A stretch of DNA of 64,000 bases from Sphingobium sp. Ant17 (GTDB lineage Bacteria; Pseudomonadota; Alphaproteobacteria; Sphingomonadales; Sphingomonadaceae), in NCBI RefSeq assembly GCF_000588875.1, contig NZ_JEMV01000005.1:50833-114832 (forward strand). The letters are read 5' to 3'. Below, in pieces: positions 27,161-35,540 of the stretch (position 1 is the first letter of the stretch; each line of letters begins with the position of its first letter). The position numbers and the translations under genes were made by a program. The notes below the pieces were generated by a model. It did not search any database, was not told where the DNA came from, and saw only the letters and a program-made list of their open reading frames with translations.

Positions 27161-28207
27161 ATGCGAATTTTCCTTCCCCTTGTCTTTACAGCGCTTTGCT
27201 TGGCCGGTTGCGGCGGGGAAAAGGCGCAGGCACCCCGCGCGGTCCCGTTGATCGAGGCGGCACCGGTTGCCACGGCGACCTTTACCGATCGGCTGGAGGC
27301 AGTCGGGACCGCGCTTGCCAATGAACAGGTGGTCCTGTCCGCGCCCGTCACGGAGCGGATCACATCGATCAATTTTGCCGATGGCGAATATGTCAAAAAT
27401 GGGCAGGTGATTGCGACATTGGCAGTCGGCCAGGAGAAGGCCGAACTGGCCGCTGCCGAGGCGCAGGCATTGCAGGCGCGGCAGCAACTTGATCGCGTCC
27501 AATCGCTCAAGACGCGCGGCTTTGCGACGGCGTCCTCGCTGGACCAGCAACTCGCTCTCGCCAATGCCGCCCGCGCCAGCGCCGATCAGGCACGCGCATC
27601 GATCGGCGACCGGGTGATCCGCGCGCCTTTCGCTGGATGGGCAAGTTTGCGGACGGTTTCGCCCGGGTCGATCGTATCGGCGGGCACGGCCATCGCTACG
27701 GTTAGTGATGTATCGCGCATCAAACTGGATTTCACCATACCAGAAACGCGCTTGTCTTCGATCCAGGCCGGACAGCCGATCAAAGCCATATCCGCGGCTT
27801 GGCCCGACCGGCCCTATAATGGCACGATCGCGACGATCGATCCGGTCATCGACCCGGCGACCCGCGCAGTGCGGGTCCGCGCCATATTGCCCAATCCCGA
27901 TCGGACGCTGAAACCCGGCATGCTGCTGACCGTCAGCGTCGCGTCGCGCCAGCGCCAGTCGCTCGCGTTGCCGGAACTGGCGATCGTCGGCGATGGCGAA
28001 GACCGTTTCGTCTTTGTCTTGGGTGATCGCAAAGTGAAGCGGATTAAGGTTGAAACCGGCATTCGCCAGGATGGCAAGGTTGAGATATTGAGCGGCCTCA
28101 AAGCCGGGCAGCAGGTGGTGACCGAAGGTGTCGTGAAGTTGAGCGACGGGATCACGGTCCGTCTGGCCGGCGATAAGCCAGCGCCTTCGTCCAAACGCGC
28201 AGGCTAA
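27161..28207 (+). CDS. RND efflux periplasmic adaptor (membrane fusion protein)
   Basis: A 348-residue lipoprotein adaptor. MRIFLPLVFTALCLAGCGG is a lipoprotein signal with lipobox LAGC. The biotinyl-lipoyl halves are VVLSAPVTERITSINFADGEYVKNGQVIATL and VIRAPFAGWASLRTVSPGSIV. A coiled-coil hairpin sits between them, with beta-barrel and membrane-proximal domains after them. It precedes the RND pump gene by 8 nt. No outer-membrane channel gene is adjacent. Confidence 0.93.
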   Translation: MRIFLPLVFTALCLAGCGGEKAQAPRAVPLIEAAPVATATFTDRLEAVGTALANEQVVLSAPVTERITSINFADGEYVKNGQVIATLAVGQEKAELAAAEAQALQARQQLDRVQSLKTRGFATASSLDQQLALANAARASADQARASIGDRVIRAPFAGWASLRTVSPGSIVSAGTAIATVSDVSRIKLDFTIPETRLSSIQAGQPIKAISAAWPDRPYNGTIATIDPVIDPATRAVRVRAILPNPDRTLKPGMLLTVSVASRQRQSLALPELAIVGDGEDRFVFVLGDRKVKRIKVETGIRQDGKVEILSGLKAGQQVVTEGVVKLSDGITVRLAGDKPAPSSKRAG

Positions 28208-28215
28208 CGCCAGTC

Positions 28216-31200
28216 ATGCAACTGTCCGACCTGTCCGTCCGCCGCCCGGTTTTCGCCGCCGTTATCGCGATATTGCTCTGCATCGTCGGGGTCGTTGGTT
28301 ATCTTAGCCTGTCGGTGCGCGAATATCCCGACACTGATCCACCGATCGTTTCAGTGGAAACCGCCTATACTGGTGCCGCCGCTTCGGTCGTCGAAACCCG
28401 TATAACCCAATTGATCGAGGATGCGGTTGCGGGCGTGCAGGGGATCAGGACGATCACCTCTCGGTCGCAGGACGGCACGTCGGACATCAGTATCGAATTT
28501 GATCCGTCGCGCGATATCGATACGGCAGCGAACGACGTTCGGGATCGCGTTGGATCGGTGGTGGAGGATCTGCCTGAAGATGCGCTGGCCCCAGAAATCC
28601 GCAAGGTCGATGCTGATGCCCGACCGATTCTGTATCTCGCTTTCTCCCGCCCCGGATGGACGTCGATTCAGCTAAGCGATTATATCGACCGCAACGTCGC
28701 GGACCGATTTTCCGCCATTGACGGCGTTGCGCGCGTCACCATCGGTGGCGAAGCGCGTCCTTCGACCCGCGTATGGTTGGATGCCGAACGGCTTGCGGCT
28801 TTCAGCCTCACCCCCGCTGACATCGAAAACGCGCTGCGTGCGCAGAATGTCGAGCTACCGGCGGGACGATTCGAATCCAAGGATCAGAACCAGACTTTGC
28901 GGGTCGAACGTGCCTTTGCCACGGCAGAAGAGTTCGACCGGCTTGTGGTTGGGCGGGGTGCTGATGGGTATCAGGTCAAGCTAGGGGATGTCGCGCGGAT
29001 CGAGGAAAGCGCCGAAAATCCCTATAATAGTTTTCGCTCAAATGCGGGCACGGCGGTTGGTCTGGGAATCGTGCGCCAGTCGGGAGCCAACACGCTGGAC
29101 GTCGCCGATAAGGCCAAGGCGCTGGTGGAGCAATTGCGGCCGACCTTGCCCGAAGGGATGCGCGTTGCCATCGGATCGGACGAGTCGCTTTTCATCAGCC
29201 GAGCGATCGAGAATGTCTATGACACGCTGATCGAAGCCGCCTTGCTCGTCATCCTGGTAATCTTCCTGTTTTTGGGGTCGGTCCGGGCGACGATCATACC
29301 AGCCATCACCGTGCCGATCTGCTTGCTATCAACGTGCGCGGTGATGTGGCTGTTGGGCCTGTCGATCAACCTGTTGACGCTGCTTGCCTTTGTGTTGGCG
29401 ATCGGCTTGGTCGTTGACGACGCGATCGTCGTGCTGGAAAATGTGTATCACCGTATCGAGCAGGGTGAGGATCCGCTCGTCGCGGCTTATCTTGGCACAC
29501 GGCAGGTCGGCTTTGCCATTATTTCAACGACGCTGGTCGTTTGCGCCGTGTTCGTCCCGGTTATGTTCCTCGCGGGGCAGACTGGCCTCCTGTTTCGCGA
29601 ACTGGCGGTTGCGATGGTCGCCGCGATCGCTTTTTCCGGCTTCATATCGCTCAGCCTTGCACCGATGCTTTGCTCCAAATTGCTCAACAATGCGGAACGC
29701 GGGCGCTTGGCACGCTGGATCGACGCCCGTTTCCAGCGGTTAGAAAATGGCTATAGCAAATCGCTGGACCGGGTGTTGAACAAGCCGTTGATCCCACTGA
29801 TCGGGGTCGGCTTGTTTCTCGCCTGTGCGGCATTTTTCTTTACCTTATTGCCCAGCGAACTTGCCCCGGCCGAAGATACCGGCGTCGTCGAAAGCCAGAT
29901 CAGCGCGCCAGAAGGCACCGGCTATGAGCGAATGCTAAGCTATATGCGCAAGATCGAGGACGAATTGGCCCCGCTGCGCGAGGATGGTACGCTTCAGAAC
30001 CTTATTATCCGCACTCCCAGCGGCTTTGGCACGACCGACGATTTTAACGGCGGCAACGTCATTGCCTTTCTGCGCCCCTGGGAAGATCGCACGATTACGA
30101 CGGCGGAGGTTGCGACGATCATCAATAAGGTGATCGCCAACCAGTCCGGTGTGCGCGGAAACGCCTCGCCACGGTCCGGCCTGGGGAGAGGGCGTGGCCT
30201 GCCTGTCAATCTCGTGCTCGCCGGGTCGACCTATGAGGGGCTTGTTGCGGCCCGCGACCGGATCACCGCGGCGGCTGACAACTATCCCGGTCTCATCAAT
30301 CTCGACAGCGACTATAAAGAAACAAAGCCGCAGATGCGGATCGAGACCAATTTGCAACGGGCGGGCGATCTGGGCATTTCAGTCAACGACATCAGCCAGG
30401 CTTTGCAAAGCCTGCTCGGATCGCGCCGCGTGACGACCTATGTCGATCGCGGTGAAGAGTATCGAGTTATCGTTCAGGCAGAGGATGAGGGGCGAGAATC
30501 CCTGGCCGATCTTGAGCGCATCAATGTCCGCACCCGTACCGGCGCGCTGGTGCCTTTATCGTCCGTAGTGACGGTGCGGGAAGTCGCTGGACCACGCCAG
30601 CTCAACCGCTTCAACAAGCTGCGCGCCATCACTCTGACCGCAGCGCTCGCACCCGGAACATCGCTCGGCGACGCGCTGGCATTCCTGGAAAATGAAGCAC
30701 GGCAGGCACCTGAAGTGCTGGCCATCGGCTATCGCGGCGAAAGCCAGTCGTTGCGCGAGACGGGTGGGTCCATCTGGCTGATCTTCGGGCTTACCATCGT
30801 GATCGTCTTTCTGTTGCTTGCAGCCCAGTTTGAAAGTTTCATCCATCCCGGCGTGATCATCGCCACCGTGCCTTTGGCGGTGGCAGGCGGGGTGATCGGG
30901 CTGATCCTCACGGGCGGCACGATCAATCTCTATAGCCAGATCGGAATTGTCATGCTGGTGGGGCTGGCCGCAAAGAATGGCATTCTGATCGTCGAATTCG
31001 CCAATCAGTTGCGCGATGAAGGCATGGAGGTGGGGCAGGCTATTCGGGAGGCGGCGACCCGCCGTCTGCGGCCCATTCTGATGACCTCGATCGCGACGGT
31101 CATTGGCGCAGTGCCGCTGGTCATCCGCGGCGGGGCAGGGGCGGCGGCGCGCCAGTCGATCGGCGTCGTGATCGTATCGGGTGTCAGCCTGGCCACCCTA

Positions 31201-31320
31201 ATCACATTGTTCTTGATTCCGATCTTCTATTCGCGCGTTGCCAAGCGCACGGTTTCCCCGCAAACCGTCGGCCGCAAGCTGGATTCGGCGCTGAAGGATT
31301 CGCCTGAACCGGCGGAATGA
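28216..31320 (+). CDS. RND efflux pump, HAE1/AcrB-type inner-membrane transporter
   Basis: A 1034-residue proton-driven exporter. It starts MQLSDLSVRRPVFAAVIAILL, the usual first helix. The proton-relay aspartates are in AIGLVVDDAIVVLENVYHRIEQG of helix 4, and MLVGLAAKNGILIVEFANQLRDEG lies in the second half. Two large periplasmic loops follow helices 1 and 7. The closest architecture is MexF/OqxB-like or the multidrug RND of sphingomonads; the drug range is unknown. The stop overlaps the frame upstream of tspO. Confidence 0.94.
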   Translation: MQLSDLSVRRPVFAAVIAILLCIVGVVGYLSLSVREYPDTDPPIVSVETAYTGAAASVVETRITQLIEDAVAGVQGIRTITSRSQDGTSDISIEFDPSRDIDTAANDVRDRVGSVVEDLPEDALAPEIRKVDADARPILYLAFSRPGWTSIQLSDYIDRNVADRFSAIDGVARVTIGGEARPSTRVWLDAERLAAFSLTPADIENALRAQNVELPAGRFESKDQNQTLRVERAFATAEEFDRLVVGRGADGYQVKLGDVARIEESAENPYNSFRSNAGTAVGLGIVRQSGANTLDVADKAKALVEQLRPTLPEGMRVAIGSDESLFISRAIENVYDTLIEAALLVILVIFLFLGSVRATIIPAITVPICLLSTCAVMWLLGLSINLLTLLAFVLAIGLVVDDAIVVLENVYHRIEQGEDPLVAAYLGTRQVGFAIISTTLVVCAVFVPVMFLAGQTGLLFRELAVAMVAAIAFSGFISLSLAPMLCSKLLNNAERGRLARWIDARFQRLENGYSKSLDRVLNKPLIPLIGVGLFLACAAFFFTLLPSELAPAEDTGVVESQISAPEGTGYERMLSYMRKIEDELAPLREDGTLQNLIIRTPSGFGTTDDFNGGNVIAFLRPWEDRTITTAEVATIINKVIANQSGVRGNASPRSGLGRGRGLPVNLVLAGSTYEGLVAARDRITAAADNYPGLINLDSDYKETKPQMRIETNLQRAGDLGISVNDISQALQSLLGSRRVTTYVDRGEEYRVIVQAEDEGRESLADLERINVRTRTGALVPLSSVVTVREVAGPRQLNRFNKLRAITLTAALAPGTSLGDALAFLENEARQAPEVLAIGYRGESQSLRETGGSIWLIFGLTIVIVFLLLAAQFESFIHPGVIIATVPLAVAGGVIGLILTGGTINLYSQIGIVMLVGLAAKNGILIVEFANQLRDEGMEVGQAIREAATRRLRPILMTSIATVIGAVPLVIRGGAGAAARQSIGVVIVSGVSLATLITLFLIPIFYSRVAKRTVSPQTVGRKLDSALKDSPEPAE

Positions 31321-31346
31321 CGTTTTTTTATGGAGAAGCGTTGCCG

Positions 31347-31895
31347 ATGAACGAGATCGCGTCCCCAGGCCAGTTGCGCCTCGCTTATCTGCGTTGGGCA
31401 TTGCTTACCGTTCCAGTCATCGTAGTTTTGGGCTTTCTGTCGGGGCGGCTGGCCAATAGCGGCTATGGCAACCGGTGGTTCGACGCGCTCGAAAAGCCCG
31501 CGCTTATGCCGCCGGGGTGGCTGTTCGGCGTTGCCTGGACGATCCTCTACGTGCTGATGGCCCTGGCGCTGGCGATTGTTCTCCATGCGCGCGGTGCCAA
31601 GGGGCGTGGACCGGCAATTGCGTTGTTCCTGCTTCAATTGCTCATGAACCTCGCTTGGTCACCGCTGTTTTTTCGCGCACATCAGGTCGGCAGCGCGCTT
31701 ATGCTGATAGTGGCGCTTATCATCGTCGTGGCGATAACGACCTGGCTGTTCGGCCGGGTACGGCGTATCGCAGGCCTGCTCCTGCTGCCCTATCTTGCCT
31801 GGCTCGCCTTCGCCTCATTCCTCAATTATGAGATTGGGCGGCTCAATCCCGACGCCGAGACCCTTGTCGCACCGGCGCTCAGCACCCAGATATGA
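31347..31895 (+). CDS. tspO: TspO/MBR family tryptophan-rich sensory protein
   Basis: A 182-residue, five-helix outer- or inner-membrane protein that binds porphyrins. Conserved elements: WFDALEKPALMPPGWLFGVAWTILY (helix 1-2 loop), LLMNLAWSPLFF, and PYLAWLAFASFLNYEIGRLN in helix 5. The ATG at 31347, after TGGAGAAG, is preferred over the start at 31317 that lies in the pump stop region. Confidence 0.93.
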   Translation: MNEIASPGQLRLAYLRWALLTVPVIVVLGFLSGRLANSGYGNRWFDALEKPALMPPGWLFGVAWTILYVLMALALAIVLHARGAKGRGPAIALFLLQLLMNLAWSPLFFRAHQVGSALMLIVALIIVVAITTWLFGRVRRIAGLLLLPYLAWLAFASFLNYEIGRLNPDAETLVAPALSTQI

Positions 31896-31938
31896 TTTTT
31901 GGCGCGGGTTCCATCGCGCGCCGCAAAGGACATGAGCA

Positions 31939-32238
31939 ATGCAGAGCGAAAACCGCTTTTTCGACGATCTGGCCAAGCTGGTGAACGGCGCTGCCGGGAC
32001 GGTGGCGGGCATGAGCCGCGAGTTCGAGACCAACGCTCGCGAAAAGGCGAAGGAATGGATCGGCGGCATGGAGTTCGTGTCGCGCGAGGAATTTGATGCG
32101 GTCAAGGCCATGGCCGCCGCCGCGCGCGAAGAGGTCGAATTGCTGAAAGCCCGGCTCGACGCGCTGGAGGGGCGGACGTCTGAACCCGTTACCAAGACAG
32201 TCAAGGCGAGCAAGCCCAAGGGAAGCGACGCGAACTGA
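31939..32238 (+). CDS. UbiK/BMFP accessory factor
   Basis: A 99-residue coiled-coil protein: FDDLAKLVNGAAGTVAGMSREF followed by the basic region AREKAKEWIGGMEFVSREEFDAVKAMA and a heptad-rich helix ending EEVELLKARLDALEG. This is the pattern of UbiK (YqiC, BMFP), an assembly factor for ubiquinone biosynthesis with membrane-fusogenic activity. A lysine-rich tail (KTVKASKPKG) follows. Confidence 0.88.
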   Translation: MQSENRFFDDLAKLVNGAAGTVAGMSREFETNAREKAKEWIGGMEFVSREEFDAVKAMAAAAREEVELLKARLDALEGRTSEPVTKTVKASKPKGSDAN

Positions 32239-32280
32239 TCCTGTCTGTCCTTTCGCCGCATGCGGTGATAAGGCGCGCCG

Positions 32281-32787
32281 ATGATGGATAGTGACGAGTT
32301 TGAACATGGCGGTCAGGAGGCCGCCCCGATCGATATGCTGGCGGCCTTTTATGAGGCCCATGGCTGGAGCTACGAGCAGGTTAGCGAGGATGAGATCGTC
32401 GCCAATACCCAAGGGTCGTGGGCGCAATATGAACTGCGTGGCATCTGGCGCGACGAGGACCAGGTCTTGCAGTTGCTGGCTATGCCTGACATCCGCGTTA
32501 CCGATGAGAAGCGCGGCGTCATTTATGAAACGCTGGGCCTGATCAACGAACAGCTCTGGCTCGGCCATTTCGAACTCTGGTCGTCCAGCGGAATCATTCT
32601 CTTCCGCCATGGTGCGTTGCTAGGGGCGGGTGGAACGCTCACGCTCGATCAAGCACAATTGCTGGTTGAAACCGCTATCGACGAATGCGAGCGCTTCTAT
32701 CCGGTGTTTCAGTTCGTATTATGGGGCGGAAAATCGCCGTCGGAGGCGATATCCGCCAGCCTGATCGAAACCCGCGGCGAAGCCTGA
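32281..32787 (+). CDS. YbjN domain-containing protein
   Basis: A 168-residue cytoplasmic protein with the YbjN fold: WSYEQVSEDEIVANTQGSWAQYEL, VLQLLAMPDIRV, VYETLGLINEQLWLGHFEL-type segment and FRHGALL. YbjN members are type III secretion chaperone-like sensory regulators of uncertain function. It is followed 10 nt later by proC, and the pair is common in alphaproteobacteria. Confidence 0.88.
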   Translation: MMDSDEFEHGGQEAAPIDMLAAFYEAHGWSYEQVSEDEIVANTQGSWAQYELRGIWRDEDQVLQLLAMPDIRVTDEKRGVIYETLGLINEQLWLGHFELWSSSGIILFRHGALLGAGGTLTLDQAQLLVETAIDECERFYPVFQFVLWGGKSPSEAISASLIETRGEA

Positions 32788-32797
32788 GTTATCACCA

Positions 32798-33607
32798 ATG
32801 ACGATTTGGCCTGACCATCTCTTTCTCGTTGGCTGCGGCAATATGGCGGGGCAGATGCTGTCGCGCTGGCTCGTTTGCGGGCTCGATCCGGCAAAGGTCA
32901 TGGTGCTGCGGCCGAGCGGCAAGCCGGTCGCCGACGGTGTGCGCGTGGTGACCGACTATCCGGCCGCACTGCCCGCCGGGACGACTGTGTTGCTGGGCAT
33001 GAAGCCCTATCAGATTGGCGATGTGGCGGCAGCGCTTGCACCGCTTTGCAAGGGTGACACGAGGATCATGTCGATTCTGGCGGGGACGCTTTTGGGAGAC
33101 CTGCGCGCGCGTTTTCCGCAGGTTCGGGATGTGGTGCGCGCGATGCCCAATCTGCCGGTGGGGTTGGGTAAGGGCGTGACCGCGCTTTTTACGGATGCCC
33201 GGACTGAACCGGCCGCAAGAGACGCCGTCAATGGGTTGATCTGTCCGCTGGGCCTTGCTGAATGGGTGGAGGACGAAGCGCTATTCAATCAAGTAACGGC
33301 CCTGTCCGGCTGTGGCCCTGCGTTCGTTTTCCGCTTCATCGATGCACTGGCACGCGCCGGGGAGACACTGGGCATTCCCGCTGATCAGGCAGCGCGGATG
33401 GCTCTGGCGACGGTACAGGGGGCAGCGAGCATGGCCGCGGGCGCAAGCGACAGCCCGGCCCTGCTGGCCGATCGGGTGGCCAGTCCCGGCGGCATGACGC
33501 GGGAGGGGATGAACGTCCTCGATGCTGACGATCGGCTGCTCAGTCTGCTAATCGACACATTGACGGCAGCACGGGATCGCGGCGAAGCGATGGCGCGGGG
33601 GGAATAG
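32798..33607 (+). CDS. proC: Pyrroline-5-carboxylate reductase
   Basis: Last step of proline synthesis, NAD(P)H-dependent reduction of pyrroline-5-carboxylate. The 269-residue protein starts with the Rossmann loop LVGCGNMAGQMLSRWL. VRAMPNLPVGLGKGVTAL and TALSGCGPAFVFRFIDAL are conserved. The family C-terminal signature is VASPGGMTREGMNVLDADD. Confidence 0.95.
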   Translation: MTIWPDHLFLVGCGNMAGQMLSRWLVCGLDPAKVMVLRPSGKPVADGVRVVTDYPAALPAGTTVLLGMKPYQIGDVAAALAPLCKGDTRIMSILAGTLLGDLRARFPQVRDVVRAMPNLPVGLGKGVTALFTDARTEPAARDAVNGLICPLGLAEWVEDEALFNQVTALSGCGPAFVFRFIDALARAGETLGIPADQAARMALATVQGAASMAAGASDSPALLADRVASPGGMTREGMNVLDADDRLLSLLIDTLTAARDRGEAMARGE

Positions 33608-33668
33608 GCCGGTTCCGGCACGGGATGATTTGCGCTAGGAGCGTGCCTTCCCTGTCTGGAGCCTTGCC

Positions 33669-34169
33669 ATGTTGTCCGCCGATACCCCGATCCTGCTGCT
33701 GACCACCGGCGGCACGATCGACAAAGTCTATTTCGACGCGCTGTCCGACTATCAGGTGGGCGAGACTGTGATGGCCAAGCTGCTGGACGTGGCACGGGTC
33801 AAGCGACCCTTTCGTATCGAGGAGGTTACCCGCAAGGACAGCCTGGAACTGGATGATCGCGATCGGGCGCTGATCTACGCCCGGGTGGCGGCTGCCGCGG
33901 AAAAGCATATCATTATTACGCATGGCACCGACACGATGACGGATACGGCCAAGGCGCTGGCGGGCATCGAAGGCAAGACGATCGTGCTCGTCGGCGCGCT
34001 CGCGCCCGCGCGCTTTGGCGAGAGCGATGCGAGCTTCAATCTCGGCATGGCTTTTGCCACGGCGCAGGTGGCGGAAGCGGGCGTCTATATCACCATGAGC
34101 GGTTCGGTGTTCCGGGCCGACCATGTGATAAAGGACCGGGCGAAGGGCGCGTTCGTGCCGCTACCATGA
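33669..34169 (+). CDS. Asparaginase-like protein, N-terminal domain only
   Basis: A 166-residue protein covering only the N-terminal domain of type I/II asparaginases. LLTTGGTIDKVYFDA carries the first catalytic threonine and HIIITHGTDTMTDTAK the second threonine-aspartate pair; VLVGALAPARFGESDASFN follows. The usual C-terminal domain is absent and the gene ends cleanly at a strong terminator, so this looks like a distinct short family rather than a truncation. Amidase activity is unproven. Confidence 0.82.
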   Translation: MLSADTPILLLTTGGTIDKVYFDALSDYQVGETVMAKLLDVARVKRPFRIEEVTRKDSLELDDRDRALIYARVAAAAEKHIIITHGTDTMTDTAKALAGIEGKTIVLVGALAPARFGESDASFNLGMAFATAQVAEAGVYITMSGSVFRADHVIKDRAKGAFVPLP

Positions 34170-34206
34170 AAAAGGGGCGCTCCGGCCATGCCGAGCGCCC
34201 CTTTTT
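34169..34206. terminator. Bidirectional terminator between the asparaginase-like gene and carD
   Basis: A perfect 14-bp stem, aaaaaggggcgctc/gagcgccccttttt, with a 10-nt loop. The A/T ends make it functional on both strands, serving convergent genes. Confidence 0.93.
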
Positions 34207-34239
34207 ACTTTAGGCCTATGCTTGCCGGACGAAGGCGCG

Positions 34240-34767
34240 TCAGCCTTCGACCTTGACATATTTGGGCGCGGCTTCGTTGAGGATCGCGAGGATCTTCTTG
34301 AGCGCGGTGGGCTCGTCGGTTTCTTCCATCGCAGCCAGTTCGCGGGCGAGGCGGCTGGAGGCGGCTTCGAAAATCTGACGCTCGGAATAGCTTTGTTCGG
34401 GCTGGTCATCGGCGCGGAACAGGTCGCGGGTCACTTCGGCGATCGACACCAGGTCACCCGAATTGATCTTCGCTTCATATTCCTGGGCACGGCGCGACCA
34501 CATGGTGCGCTTGACTTTGGGCTTGCCCTTGAGGGTTTCCATCGACTCTTCGAGCGTCTTGTTCGAAGACAGCTTGCGCATACCGACGCCTTCGGCCTTG
34601 TTGGTCGGTACGCGGAGCGTCATGCGCTCTTTTTCGAAACGGAGCACATAGAGCTCCAAATCCATACCGGCGATCTGCTCTTTTTGCAGTTCAATTACAC
34701 GACCGACACCGTGCTTGGGATAAACGACATAATCACCAACGTCAAAGGACAGCGCTTTGGCAGCCAT
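34240..34767 (-). CDS. carD: CarD family transcriptional regulator
   Basis: CarD binds RNA polymerase beta and stabilises open complexes, especially at rRNA promoters. The N-terminal RNA-polymerase-interacting Tudor-like domain is seen in FDVGDYVVYPKHGVGRVIEL. A helical DNA-binding domain follows (RAQEYEAKINSGDLVSIAEVTRDLFR, SYSERQIFEAA). I start at 34767 (MAAKALSFDVGD), after GGAAAGG, not at the upstream in-frame ATG. The length is 175 residues. fdxA lies upstream on the same strand, a conserved neighbourhood. Confidence 0.94.
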   Translation of the reverse strand: MAAKALSFDVGDYVVYPKHGVGRVIELQKEQIAGMDLELYVLRFEKERMTLRVPTNKAEGVGMRKLSSNKTLEESMETLKGKPKVKRTMWSRRAQEYEAKINSGDLVSIAEVTRDLFRADDQPEQSYSERQIFEAASSRLARELAAMEETDEPTALKKILAILNEAAPKYVKVEG

Positions 34768-35011
34768 TTGCAACCTTTCCAATTCAACCGGGGAACGGGG
34801 CCGACGCAGGACGCATGCGATAGGGGTCACATGCCGGGAGGACCGCGGCGTCACCGTCAAGACATGAAGCAATTACTCCAGGGGCGAGCGCATATGCCCG
34901 TCCGTTACGATGCTATTTAGCAGATTCGTAACAAAATTACCACCCCCGGACATAAACGCCGGGCGCGCGGTGTAAAATGGGATGGTTAGCAGCGCCGAAT
35001 GGGCGCTGCCA

Positions 35012-35350
35012 TCAGCTGCCTGTACCAGGTTCGGGCGAAAAGAACTGCTCCAGCTTTTTCTCGACGCCCTTCATCGCGTCTGCGTCGGTAGGGGCATCGC
35101 CCTTGACGGTAATGTTGGGCCATTCGGCCGAATATTTGGTATTCAGCTCCAGCCATTTTTCCAGGCCATTTTCGGTATCGGGCAGGATCGCTTCGGCTGG
35201 GCATTCGGGCTCGCACACGCCGCAATCGATACATTCGCTCGGGTTGATGACCAGCATATTCTCACCCTCGTAGAAACAATCCACGGGGCAGACCTCGACG
35301 CAATCCATATATTTGCAGCGGATGCAGTTGTCGGTCACGACATAGGTCAT
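35012..35350 (-). CDS. fdxA: 7Fe ferredoxin FdxA
   Basis: A 112-residue ferredoxin with one 3Fe-4S and one 4Fe-4S cluster. Ligands lie in [18 protein letters not shown] and [16 protein letters not shown]. The C-terminal extension ([15 protein letters not shown]) is the FdxA type of alphaproteobacteria. It is next to carD, as in many relatives. Confidence 0.95.
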   Translation of the reverse strand: MTYVVTDNCIRCKYMDCVEVCPVDCFYEGENMLVINPSECIDCGVCEPECPAEAILPDTENGLEKWLELNTKYSAEWPNITVKGDAPTDADAMKGVEKKLEQFFSPEPGTGS

Positions 35351-35463
35351 TGTCTGGTCACTCTTGGTTGGAAAAGCGCGGTCCTGCTATGCGCAGGCAC
35401 GTCCAAGGTCAATGAGGATAATGTTGCCGGGGGTTTAGGGCCGGTTTGCAGCGGCGCGTCTGG

Positions 35464-35527
35464 AAAGTTCACACCGTCGCTGAGATGGATTGGGCAGGAA
35501 TGCATGCGGCGAAGTTCACACCGTTGC
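35464..35527. repeat. Direct repeat pair between PBP1 and fdxA
   Basis: AAAGTTCACACCGTCGC at 35464-35480 recurs as GAAGTTCACACCGTTGC at 35511-35527, with two differences in 17 bases and a 47-bp spacing. The pair sits upstream of fdxA and just after the PBP1 stop, and may mark a regulator-binding region or a dispersed small repeat. Confidence 0.5.
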
Positions 35528-35540
35528 AGAGGTTCGAAAA

